Shown here piece after piece: positions 24,063 to 35,011 of a stretch of DNA of 64,000 nucleotides. The stretch lies in assembly GCA_035771175.1 (NCBI GenBank), contig CM069598.1:9440314-9504313 (forward strand). The letters are read 5' to 3'. Position 1 is the stretch's first letter, and the number at the start of each line of letters is the position of its first letter. This stretch comes from Paratinospora sagittata (Eukaryota > Streptophyta > Magnoliopsida > Ranunculales > Menispermaceae). The notes below the pieces were generated by a model. The model made no database searches. It was given only the letters and a program-made list of their open reading frames with translations, and was not told the DNA's origin. The translations under genes were made by a program, and so were the position numbers.

Positions 24063-27000
24063 CTATGAATTCTTTCTCTTCATTTGCATGGCAACTTGTC
24101 GGCGCCATTCATGAATTGGGACCTTTACAGATAGACAGGAAAAAAAAAAAACCTTTTTTTAATCAAAATTTGTCTGTGCGTATATGATTCAAAGCGTTAG
24201 ATTTGAGACATAAAAGATAGGAAGAGAATGATATTCTTACCGCAGGAAAGCCACCGTAGTCACCTGGTTCGTTGATGTCTCTAGTGACACAGCTAGTAGC
24301 TGCTAGACGAACCTGTGAATCACATAAAATTGAGATAAATGCTATTGAAATGCTCTTCTTTGATTTGTAAGCTTTTTTTTTTTCTAACATGAACATATGC
24401 ACAATTTAAGAGATGAGAAAACAAACACTAAACACACACACATGCTTGTATTAAGGGGAGGCTTCAAAAAAAGAAAATAAGTCTCATTCCTGTAATCCCA
24501 ATTTTTAATTTATGACAAAACCCCTTTACCCTAGAAAACATCTCATAATCATCAACAAATCATAAATTAGGGGATAACCTTGCAACAAGAACATTTGTGC
24601 CTTTTTTTTTTTTTTTTCTTTTCTCAATTACTTGTTTCGGTTTCCCACATAGTTAGATTGAATCAAGTCACAAATCACTAAGATGACAGGTAAAGGTGAT
24701 AAGATATACCTTGGATGCAATTGAAACATGATCTCGTACAGCTACCCTGCCTCCCAAAGTGACATAGTCTCCCATCCTAGAAACCAAAAAAATAAAAAAT
24801 AGAGAGTGAAGTACTTGAAATGCTCAATGTTTTTCAAAGCTTGAAAAGTTCTGAACTAATAAGAAGATAGTAACAACATGGGTCTTTCAAAACTAAGATA
24901 ATCTCAAAGTTACATACGTCACAGAACCTGCAAGACCAACTTGCCCGCAGAGGATGCAGCACCTCCCAATAACAACATTGTGAGCAATCTGCAAATTGAA
25001 TGGCGTTGCACTATGCTTAATAACAAAAAATAAAATTAAATAAATGAGGGAGTAAAACCGTGAAAACAACCTCACCTGAACTAAATTATCTATCTTGGAA
25101 TAGTCTCCAATAACTGTGTCTCTCCAACTGCGAAACCAAGCTTGGTAAGACAGTCAAATCCAAGATATCCTATTTTTCTACTCTTACAGCAAGAAGATAA
25201 TATTTCAAAAATGCGATACTTAAGCAGAGAAATGTGAAGAAAAATTTTCTTCCAACAAACTTTTGTGTGTTGATGTAAAGGACGATAAATTTCATCAGTT
25301 GTTCTGCTTCCTATTCCTTCCATGAAAACGATTACCATAAGAATAATTATTTTGCCTAGTACTTAAGAATGTATGAGTAGGTGCAAAAGAGACAAAAGTA
25401 ATAAGAAGCGACAATATACAAGGAACACTTATTAACACCATTTACAATATAGAGACAGGAAAAAGCTCCAGCAGCAAGTCAATTTTCAACAGGCTTGGTG
25501 GGCACATACAAACAAACCATCCAAGTTTTCAGCCCACTAAACATCGAGATAAACAAATTCAAAAGTTGCATCCATCCAATTTGTCGAACCATCTTCATGC
25601 AGATCAATCAAGCAGACAATAAAGTAGAAGAAAAAGTGCCACTTTGTGTAAAAGGAAGACCACTAAACATCAGAAGCCTATTCACACACATTTTCTCTTC
25701 TTATCATCCAGGAAAGTACCCACGTTGTGTTGCATTACCCCCACAAGGAAAGACATGATTTTACTTACTCAGCTATTTGTTAATAAAGATAAAAAGATGC
25801 AATACCTTCCCCTATCAATGCATGTATTAGCACCAACCTCCACATGGTTTCCTATTCTTGCATACAGCATCTGGATTAGAAAAACAAAACAAAAAGTGAG
25901 GAAAAGAATAAGCATAACATGAAGACAATAAAATCTGAAACAGATGCATGCCATCATTACTTTATAGTTTGTCCATGGGATATTGTCAAAATAACAATTT
26001 GAAGTTCAAAGATTGCTGGATAAAGGTACACCATGGAAAATGAGAAGTAGGCTCTGCTCCAGGAAAATAAAACTTTAATGAAGTTCAGCAATTATTTTAA
26101 CAAACATTTTCACAAAAACTTAATGTTTGAACGTTAAACCCTAAAACCTAAACCAGGAAAATATAACTTAATGTTTAATGTATGCAATCATACCTCCTGA
26201 TGAAATTACAATTTTGTATATTTCTACCCCTATTTTTGGTGTTTTTAGATTAGGAAAAAAAAAAAAAAAGACGAGAAAATAAGAATAAATTCCTTTGGGT
26301 CACATTTCAGAGTTTTAATATCATTTTAGGCTATTTTAGAAGTACATTTTTAGAAAAAATATTTTTTGGCCACTTGATTGTCACATTTTCTTAGGTTAGC
26401 TTGTTGATTTTTTTATTTTTTATTTTATATATTTTTCACTTTTTGAGGGATAAAAGGAATTTAAGATTTTGGAGGTCCTAGACATCATATTCTCATGCTC
26501 ATGCTGTCTTTAAGAATTCCTTATTTGTAAAAGTTGAGGTTAGAAGCCATGAAACTTGTTAGAAACCACCACTTGACTTAAAAGTCATAGCTGAAAGTTG
26601 TAGGCCCAACTATGCATATTGAGCATAATATAAACATTCATACTCCCCCTCATGTGCATAATAGCACATGACTAGATTTATAATTGAGAAGAGAGGCAAG
26701 ACACTATTGAACATAAGACCTTCACAATACCAATACTCCAATGCCACGTTAAAATAATAAATGGAGAAATATGAAAGTGATGAAAAAAATAATAAAAGAA
26801 ATTATTGATTTATAGTAGTGTTTAGACAAAAATGAATGAGCACCTTTACATAGGTAAAGGGATACAAATAAAGGAGAGAGTGCATATTTAGTTTACATTT
26901 GCCAATATTGACAAATAGAAATTTCTTATAATGGTCATACGTGACAATGGAAACTTCCTATATGATATATGTGAAAAATGAAAACTTCATATAATAACAT

Positions 27001-30000
27001 GAGTGGACATTTTACATGTGCTCTATCCATATAAGGAAGCTCTTTATGTCACAGTATTTTACATGTGCTCATTAAATATATCACAATATTTATGTCAACT
27101 GTCAACATATTTCATGCCAACATAAGTACTCATTGGGGACCATCTGCAAGATTCCAGTTTGCTTAGTGCCAAACCATCTCCATTTCCCACGAAGCAACAC
27201 CTTTACTTGACTCCTATTGATGGAACACCTTTAACAGGTCCTTTCACTAACCGACTATTAGTTGGTTGTCTCATCTATCTCATAATCACTAGGCCTGACA
27301 TTGCTAATTTAGTCCATAATTTGAGCCAAATCAAGTCACCATGTACAAGCCAGCCCCATGGATGTTGCTACCTGAGTTCTTTGCTATCTCAATCACCAAG
27401 AAAAGTAAATTGTTTTTGTCATCGTCAAGTTCTCTTCATTTAAGTGGCTTTTGTGATTCTAATTGAGCAGGTTGTTCTCTCACCCATTGTTCTAACACAA
27501 GATATTGCAGGTTCAAATCTTATTTCATGGAAAACTGAGAAGCAACCAACAATTTCTTGCTCATTTGTTGAGGTTGTGCATCATGCTATGGACACTCTTA
27601 CAATTGAACTTCAATGGTCAAAGTTTCTACTTTCTGATCTTGGTGTTTTACATTCAGCTCTTATCACTTTCTATTGTGACAATTAGTAGTCATCTTGTAA
27701 CCAAAAAAAAAAACAAAGGTAGTCATCCACATCACTAGAAATCAGGTCATTCATGTGCAAGCTAAACACATCGAACTTGACTGCCCTTTTGTTCTCGAAA
27801 AGATTCGATCCAATTTTATTACTAATTGTATAATCAATCTTCCCAACAAATTGCAAATGTCTTCACAAGCTTGTAGGCAACGATCCCCTCCATCATCCCA
27901 TTAGCAAGCAGGGGGTTACTCACATACACACTCCTCCTTGGGAGGGAGTATTGTGACATAAAGAGCTTCCATAAATGAATATGAACACATGAAATATGGT
28001 GACATTAAAACTTCCTTATATGGATATGTGCACATGTCAAATGTCCATCATGCCATTACATGACGTTTCCATTTGTCGCGTAATATCATATGGGAATTTC
28101 CCATTGTCATATGTCATTGTAGGAAGTTTCTATTTGTGAATATTGGCAAGTGTAAATTAAATATGCATTCTTTTCTTTTGTGTTGTCCTTTTTTGAATCT
28201 TTATACCGATACAAAGGGTGCCATTCATCCGTGTCAAAGCACAATTATAAATCAATAGTTTCTTTTATTATTCTCTTCATCACTTTCATATTTCTCCTTT
28301 TATTACTTTATCAAACTTAATTGACTTAGATAAAGCATAAATTAGAAGATCACCAACTTGAGGCTTCTTCAACATGTTTCCTTGCTCATCCACAAAAAAC
28401 CCAAACCCTGTGGGGAAAAAATCAACATGCCCATTTCAGAAGATAATAAGTGCGATATAAGTTATACTTCTGGTTGGACGTAATAATAAATAGACTGAAA
28501 AGGCATCAAATTTAAGATTGAATTATATGGATTATGGACTTAACATACATTCCTCTGAAACTTTTAACCACAAACAATTACCATTCAAACAATGATCAAA
28601 CAACAGAATGTTGGAGCAACAAGAAATAATTGGCCCCAAACAATAAGATGTTATACAGTGAAAAATCCACAAAAACAACATTGATGATAAGAAAAAGACG
28701 ATATAAGATAATGTAACACATCCTGTAAGTTTCCAGTGGAGCAATTTTCATGGACAATCTAGGATGCTAACCTTATGTCCGGAATGTGAAGTTTTTGAAA
28801 ATTTTCAAATTCCAACGACTTAAGTTTCTGACTAGTCAAGAAAGTCAAAGAATTGAAGAAGTTTTCAAGAAGGATTGATCATACATATCAGAGGATTGAT
28901 TTTCAAGCAATGTGAATGACTGATCAAGAAAGCTATAAATCTATTTTCCAGAAAGCATATGTTGGAATGACTGATCAAAGAAGCTGAAGATTGATTTCCA
29001 GTGAAGAAGATTTTCAAGGATTGGTCACTCTGTCCTGAAAAAATCATGCATATTAGAAGATTGATTTTCAAGAAAAGTGATTGATTGATCATGAAAGATG
29101 TTTCCAAATGCAGAAGTTTAAATGATCAATCATGGAAGCTAAATATTTATTTCCCAGTGAAGAACATTTTAAGGAATCAGCCAACATGCATTGAAGATCA
29201 AACAATAAGAGCTGGCTAGCATTAAGTATAAATAGCATTTGCTTGCTAGAGAATTAGATCAAGCTTCCACTTTGTAATTGAAGCGTGAACATTTTTGGTT
29301 TATGGATTTTGGGATCAACCTTCTAGTGTTCGACTACTTCTGATCAGACATTATTTCTCGGTGGCAATTCAGAAAAACAAGATCAAAGGTACTTGATTAA
29401 AAAAAAAATTGTATTCAGTAAATAGGTAATTCTGTACTGATTTATGTAATTAGAAGACTGCTGATAGGCCAACCATGCTTTATGGAATAGGTGAAAAAAT
29501 ACAGTGTAATGAAAATATGAATATTTGGTAAAAAGTATTAAAAGATAGAGTTAGCATTAACACATTAAGAAGATGATAGAAGTAGTAGACTACGTAATTC
29601 TGTACTGATTTACGTAATTAGAAGACTAGCCTAATAGGCCAACCGTGCTTTATGGAATAGGTGAAAAAATACATTAGTAAATTAAGTGTAATAAAAATAT
29701 GAATATTTGGTAAAAAGTATTAAAAGACAGAGTCAAGAAGATGATAGAAGTAGTCCAAAACAAAGATTAAAAAAAAAGAAAAAAGAAAAAAGAAAAGAAA
29801 GAGAGACAACCTATTAAGCTGCTTTATACAATGAAAATTAAATGTGTTGGTTAGCAATGTATGACCCCTCACTACCTGATTTTGTTCTCTATACTTATTG
29901 CAATACATCACTTTTAGTTTAATGCAGGCACCCTAGTGTTCCACATCCCTAGTGTATTAGATGTGTTGAGTTAATATGATTGTTTATTTGTTATAATACA

Positions 30001-32495
30001 TCACATTAGTGTAATGCAGGTACCTTAGTGTTCTATATCCTTCGTCACAAATAACTAAGTAAATGGGAGCTTTAAATTTGGTATGCAAAAGGCCCACATA
30101 TCCTTTGTCATTGAAAAGAAAAAGCATTAGAAAATACAAAAATGGGATTGGGTGCAAGAACAAACCACTAGTGGATGTAAAGGATGTGCCAACTAAAACT
30201 AGAAGTACACGACATTTACCAAAAGTTACTTTATTTCCAACTTTTAATATCAGAAACTTCTATACCAACACCATATTTCAGCTGTAATTCTTATTTTCTG
30301 ATATCTTTGTAACTTCTCTGCTAGCAAGAAACTAATCTTGAGCTACTAGTATGGTTTTCATAGTAGCCTTGATGGTGATCTTTATAGATTCTTTATAAAT
30401 GCATAACCGACTATAATAATTTTTTTTTTTTTTTGAGGTCAGCGGGTATCGTGAACTTACGTCCCCCCTAATCCCTTTAGAGCACGACTAAAAACAATCA
30501 AGGACGCCGTTGGCCAACAAGTGGTGGGAGGTGACTCAAACTCGAGACTTTCAGGGTAGGTGCGTTTACACCCAACCACTGAACCAACCCACCGTTGGTT
30601 TAACCAGCTATAATACTATTGGAACATATATTAAACGAGCATATAAATTATGAAAATGATAACCAAATTTGAATGGAAATATTATGGACTTAACACATAA
30701 GATAATATAATTATATCTGGCAAATAAACACTTGAGACCATGATTGAGACTGTTATAGCAATTTTTAATTCCAAGTTAGGTCCAAATTTACCATCTTGAC
30801 CAATGCATGCTCCATTGTGAATGATGCATGAGTCACCTATAGAACAATGACTAAGAACGGCATTGCACCTGGAGATAATTTAGTAAAAGCATAAGAAAAA
30901 GGTATAATAATAGCAATTATAATGAAAAAAGTAATGAAATGAGCGAGTAAGCGTCTCATACGATGATATGAAGCACAACAAGAAGAAAAACCCCAGCATA
31001 ACAATTCATGCCTAATGTGACAAAACTCGAAGTCACCAACACAAGTAACAAAAGATCTAAGAAAGCCTAATTCACATTTATAGATTTGAAATTGAAGTAA
31101 GGCTTTAGACCTTTCCATAATGAAACAATGTACTTGTGGATATGTAGAATGTAGTCTAAAATTGTTAATGTACAGGGTTATAGGAAATAGACTGCACAAA
31201 AGTAACATATTTAATAACTAATAACAACAGTGTTTAGTCTTCCAAGATTGATCTCTACTGTGGAATGAAAAGAAAAGGGAGGAATAATTAATCAGTAAAC
31301 CAGGTTTTGAACCTCAGAGAGATGGATGAAATCTAAAATAATATGTATTGGGAACAGTTCTATTCACATAATCTTAAGAAGGAAAGAGGAATTAATGCTG
31401 CACAAGCACCTTGGTTGAATGTGTTTGCAAATTTTCATGTTTACTTATGAAACTAAGTTAGGGCCCATTTGGTACAACTTTTGCAAAAATATTTCAAGGA
31501 ATGCTTCTAGAAAAAATACTTTTTAAAAAAGTTGGTCCAACCCAGTTTCTTCAAAAAATAGAAAAACTGCTTTTTCACTACAGTTTGGTTTAAAAGCAAA
31601 TTTTGCTAAACGCCTCCAAAAACCGCATCTAGTCCAAAAGCACTTTGCAAAAGCTCAAACAAACAGGGCCTTAGTAGGAACACAGTCTGATGTTTCAAAA
31701 CCCAAAACTCCCAAAAGCATTGTTTAGTACGAATTTCACATTATGTTGAATATATATAGCTGAACACATTTCTATGTCAAAGAATCGGCCGTACTTGATC
31801 AAGCTGCACACAGGCTTCATTAAGAGCTAGAATTTGTTTGTTTGTGCAAAAAAAGAAAATGCATCAACGGAAAACAAAAAAATGCAAATTCATGAATGTT
31901 GGAATCTTCTATGCCAAAAAAAAAAAACAGCAACAACAACAAATTGTGGCACCATCAACAATAAAGAGTACCCGATTTTTGACGATTTCCCAATAGTAAC
32001 AGCAGGTCCAACAACTACTCCGGATCGAACATGAACATCCGGGCCCAGTACCGATTTCGAATGAACAACAGCACCGAGTTCAATAACTGTGCTTGGATCA
32101 ATTTGGGCAGACTTGTGCACAAACCCACCCCCATTTCTCCACTTCTCAAACTCGGGGGAATTCGTCCCATCACCATCCTCTGATCTTGAAATTCCCAAGC
32201 ATATGCAAGTGCTTGTTAGCATATGACCAACAAAAATCCAATTTTTTTCAAAAAATTGTGATTTTTTCTACCAATTAAAAGACAAAACACATCCAATCAA
32301 TAATCATGAGAACGTTTCAGTGAACGTACCGGTTTGGATTTGACCAAATGAGCTTTCGGAAAAATGTCGAGCAGTCGCAGAGAAGAAAGAGCATAAGTAA
32401 GTCGTACCGAGTTCATGGGTCCTTCCTCTCTTTGAGAATATGTGAGCAGGCGCTGTAACGGCTAGTTTTCTCAGTGTAACTGTCATAACTGCCAC
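24063..32495 (-). CDS. LPXD: UDP-3-O-acylglucosamine N-acyltransferase (plant LpxD, ten exons)
   Basis: Exons on the minus strand: 32330-32495, 31972-32179, 30792-30868, 28358-28407, 25806-25870, 25076-25127, 24918-24988, 24710-24776, 24241-24312 and 24063-24122. They join in frame to 295 residues, near the roughly 300 of Arabidopsis LpxD proteins. The first 55 residues are rich in Ala, Thr, Ser and Arg, as in a mitochondrial presequence. A left-handed beta-helix of hexapeptide repeats follows (IELGAVVHSKSVLGPDV, then IGNHVEVGANTCIDRGSWRD, then GQVGLAGSVTMGDYVTLGG). His209 in NLVQIAHNVVIG matches the catalytic histidine of bacterial LpxD. The tail reads EPGDYGGFPAVPIHEWRRQV. Plant LpxD belongs to a mitochondrial pathway that makes lipid A precursors. 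Introns contain several transposon remnants, yet all exons are intact. It is divergent from GPAT9, 870 bp between start codons. Confidence 0.93.
26555..26757. repeat. Dispersed repeat, second copy
   Basis: TTAGAAACCACCACTTGACT, then ACTCCCCCTCATGTGC, ACTAGATTTATAATTGAG and GAACATAAGACCTTCAC resemble the repeat in laccase intron 5 (22005-22270). It abuts the inverted LTR arm at 26758. Confidence 0.5.
26758..27053 (-). mobile_element. LTR copy in inverted orientation
   Basis: Read on the minus strand from 27053 it starts TGTGACATAAAGAGCTTCCT and continues parallel to the LTR at 27952-28312, for example ACATGT, then GTCCACTCATG, GGAAGTTTCC and GCCAATATTG-type words. It ends near AGTGATGAAAAAAATAATAA on the plus strand. 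Divergence is moderate. Confidence 0.75.
27110..27950 (+). pseudogene. Decayed copia reverse transcriptase/RNase H fragment
   Basis: Plus-strand reading in several frames gives LLVGCLIYLIITRPDIANLV, NLSQIKSP and ISWKTEKQPTIS, then SKFLLSDLGVLHSALITFYC-type stretches. This is the end of a Ty1/copia pol (RT and RNase H). Several stops and frame changes interrupt it. A purine-rich GGGAGGGAGTAT just before 27952 is the expected polypurine tract ahead of the 3' LTR. The 5' two thirds of the element are missing. It lies in an LpxD intron, antisense to that gene. Confidence 0.88.
27952..28312 (+). mobile_element. Copia 3' LTR
   Basis: It starts TGTGACATAAAGAGCTTCC right after a polypurine tract and the decayed RNase H region. 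The right border, near TATTACTTTATC, is set by the end of similarity to the inverted arm at 26758-27053. Confidence 0.7.
28723..29400 (+). mobile_element. Possible LTR-like segment
   Basis: It begins near TGTAAGTTTCCAGTGGAGCA and contains many short repeats of GATTGATTTTCAAG and GACTGATCAAG. A TATA-like AAGTATAAATAGCA at 29227-29240 is followed by a pyrimidine-rich leader. This layout resembles a copia LTR of the SIRE type, but ends and target duplication were not established. Confidence 0.35.
29426..29760 (+). repeat. 168-bp tandem duplication in LpxD intron
   Basis: GTAATTCTGTACTGATTTA occurs at 29426 and 29594. Both copies continue with AATTAGAAGACT, AATAGGCCAACC, TTTATGGAATAGGTGAAAAA and ATATGAATATTTGGTAAAAA, and end AAGATGATAGAAGTAGT. 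Small indels separate the copies. Confidence 0.88.
29900..30060 (+). repeat. Second short duplication, period about 94 bp
   Basis: AATACATCACTTTTAGTTTA with ATGCAGGCACCCTAGTGTTC at 29902 is repeated as AATACATCACATTAGTGTAA with TGCAGGTACCTTAGTGTTCT at 29996. Confidence 0.75.
30405..30615 (-). mobile_element. tRNA-derived SINE with target duplication
   Basis: On the minus strand the body (30601 down to 30419) starts GGTGGGTTGGTTCAGTGGTT, a worn box A. It continues with CTCGAGTTTGAGTCACC, a worn box B, and CCTTGATTGTTTTTAGTCGT, and ends CCCGCTGACCTC followed by about 17 A. Flanks AACCGACTATAATA (30405-30418) and AACCAGCTATAATA (30602-30615) match at 12 of 14 bases. About 180 bp, RNA polymerase III type. 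Confidence 0.85.
31461..31670. mobile_element. Tourist-like MITE with TTA target duplication
   Basis: The 210-bp element starts GGGCCCATTTGGTACAACTT; the right end read inversely is GGCCCTGTTTGTTTGAGCTT, with TTTTGCAAA following in both. It is flanked by TTA at 31458-31460 and 31671-31673, as expected for PIF/Harbinger-type insertions. It lies in LpxD intron 2. Confidence 0.75.
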
Positions 32496-33365
32496 TCACC
32501 AACGAACATCAAAAGAGAGCGCACAGCCAACGTAATCGGGTTAGGGTTTTTCTTAACCACTCAAAGCGGTGACGGTGAAGTATAGTGCCAAGTCGCCTGG
32601 AATAAATGCAAAAATAAAAAATAAATTCCATTGCTTATACGCATACGTGTCATCTGTTAAAGATTAGTTTTTGTTTTTTTTTTTTTTTACTATCTTTAAA
32701 AATATAATTACTTTCACAAAGTTTTATATTTGTCATGAGTTGCTTCATATAACTTCCTTTTTTTTTGTAATTATAGATTAGTTTTTGAATAAAAACAGGC
32801 AATTATTTTTTCTTGTTCCTTACCTACAAATGCCAAGTAAATTTTCACCTTTTTTCACAATATTTTTATGAAAACATATAAAAATAAGAATATTTTTATT
32901 TTTATTTATAATAATGACTATTTTTTTCCAGAGATTTAATAAGAATATTAAAACATAGAACGTTTTTGAACTATGAAAATGGATATTGTATTTATTTTTC
33001 TTTAAGATAAAGACTATTAAAACATAGAAAAATTATACATATACATATATATTTATTTATTTATTTTTAACTTTTTTTTTACAGAAAAATATTTATTGAC
33101 GTTAGATAACTGGTAATCTCGGGCGAAGCGTGACATTAACTACTACAGGTGACGTGGCAGAAGAGCTTTGATATGCGTGAACAACTCACAGACAAGCTTT
33201 TATGATATATATTTTTTAAATTATAAATAAGAGTTATAATAATATCTTATATCGCGTATTAATTATATAATATAAATACCATCGTGATTCGATATAATTT
33301 AATAAACGAAAGGAGGGTGAACCACACCGCAACCCTCTGGCCATTCTTCTCCTCTACTTTGATTC
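32496..33365. promoter_or_regulatory. Divergent LpxD / GPAT9 intergenic region
   Basis: Two genes start outward from this 870-bp interval. The ends are moderately GC-rich, the centre very AT-rich with long T runs. AAACCCTAA-type telo-box sequence (GGGTTAGGGTTTTT at 32538-32551) sits near the LpxD side. TATAATATAAATACC at about 33269 is a TATA candidate for GPAT9. Confidence 0.5.
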
Positions 33366-33499
33366 ATGTCAAAACATGGGTTGGGTGAGTTGAACTCGTC
33401 GAGCTCGGAAATGGACTTTGATCGTCCAAACATAGAAGAATATCTCACCACCGATTCCATCCACAAGCCCCAAGAGAAGCTTCACTTGTAATTCTCACT

Positions 33500-33531
<32 letters not shown>

Positions 33532-34980
33532 TTCTTCTTCTTCTAACCTCAGTTCTACTTCTGTTGTCGTTATTGTTGTTATTTTTGGGATTTTAGGGTT
33601 AGTTTGATTGTAATTATTTATGAAAAAAGTTCAAATTTTTGGGTAAAAATGGGGATGCAATCGAGATTGATTATTATATATATTTTTTGGGTTTTTAAAT
33701 TAACTGTTGGGTTTGTGGAATTTTTTGATCAGGCATGACTTGCTAGACATTTCGCCTGCATTAACTGAGGCTGCTGGTGCCATTATTGATGTACGTTTCT
33801 CATGGCTTCTCATTTTTATCAAAGATTTTGTTTTTCCCCCTTTTCTGTTTAGTTCAATTGAGGTTCTTTTCAAAGCTAAATTTCTATTTCCTTAATTTTC
33901 TTTCTTTTTTTCGGATGAGGGGACATTGGTAGGAACAATTGAGATGTTAAACTATGAATTGGGGTTTTGAGATGCTACATATATGTTAAATTGAGCATTG
34001 TGTCATTGTTTATGGTGGGAAAAGGGTTTGCTGAATTGTGTTGAATTGAGATTGTGTCTTTGTTTTTTTGGAATTGTATCAAATGAAAATAAATAGGTCA
34101 GTGGCTTTCAGAATTTCAAACATTGAAGACATCTCCACCCCCAGCCTGAAGGTATAAAATGTAGAAAATGCCATGAAAGTAGTTTGGGTGTGTACAACAT
34201 TGACCTGACTGTAGTAGCATCCATGTGAAACAATAGTATATTGTACAACTACATGTTGAAAGTAGAGTTTTAGCTGGTCATTATCAACCTTCTACACAAG
34301 CCGAAATACCCTTTATGATGGTTTATCTCAGTTTTGGGTGGTGAACTGCCTTGGGACTGCTAAATTTAGCTATAAAACAATTGAAAGGCTTTAATTTAGA
34401 CGGTTAAAACCATGAAAATAAGTATGGAGAAGGGATGTCGATTTCAGTGGTACATACCATAATGAAAGATATAAATCTAGGCGGAGTTTAATTGTGTATG
34501 TAACCTAACTGTAGATGAAAAATTATTGGGATAAATTAAGAATTTAAGATCTAATAGCTGGTATTGAATTATCTTTTTCTTTTGAATAAGTTTAATCATA
34601 CACTACATAGATCCTTTAAGAGTATTGCGATCTTGCTCATGCTTCTGTAGTTATCTCTTCAAAACTGTTTTTCATTCTCAATGGCGGGAACATGTTATAT
34701 CTATTATTAAAATTATTTATTGGACTGATCTGTGAGCAGGATACCTTCACTCGTTGTTTCAAATCAAATCCTCCAGAACCTTGGAATTGGAATATATATT
34801 TGTTTCCACTCTGGTGTTTTGGGGTAGTGATCAGATATGGGATTCTATTTCCTTTAAGGTGAGGCAAGAACTGGTATTTATTTTACAGTGCAAGTAGTTG
34901 AAATGGCTATTTCTAGGTGTATATTTTTGTTATACATACTAGTTTGCTTATTTTGGAGTGATTTGGTATTGTCATGGATT

Positions 34981-35011
<31 letters not shown>

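Noticed and set aside
28354..28407. Splice donor four bases further downstream for LpxD exon 4 (ending at 28354)
   Set aside because: It breaks the frame into exon 5; the donor after 28358 keeps the frame and aligns with the known plant LpxD sequence.
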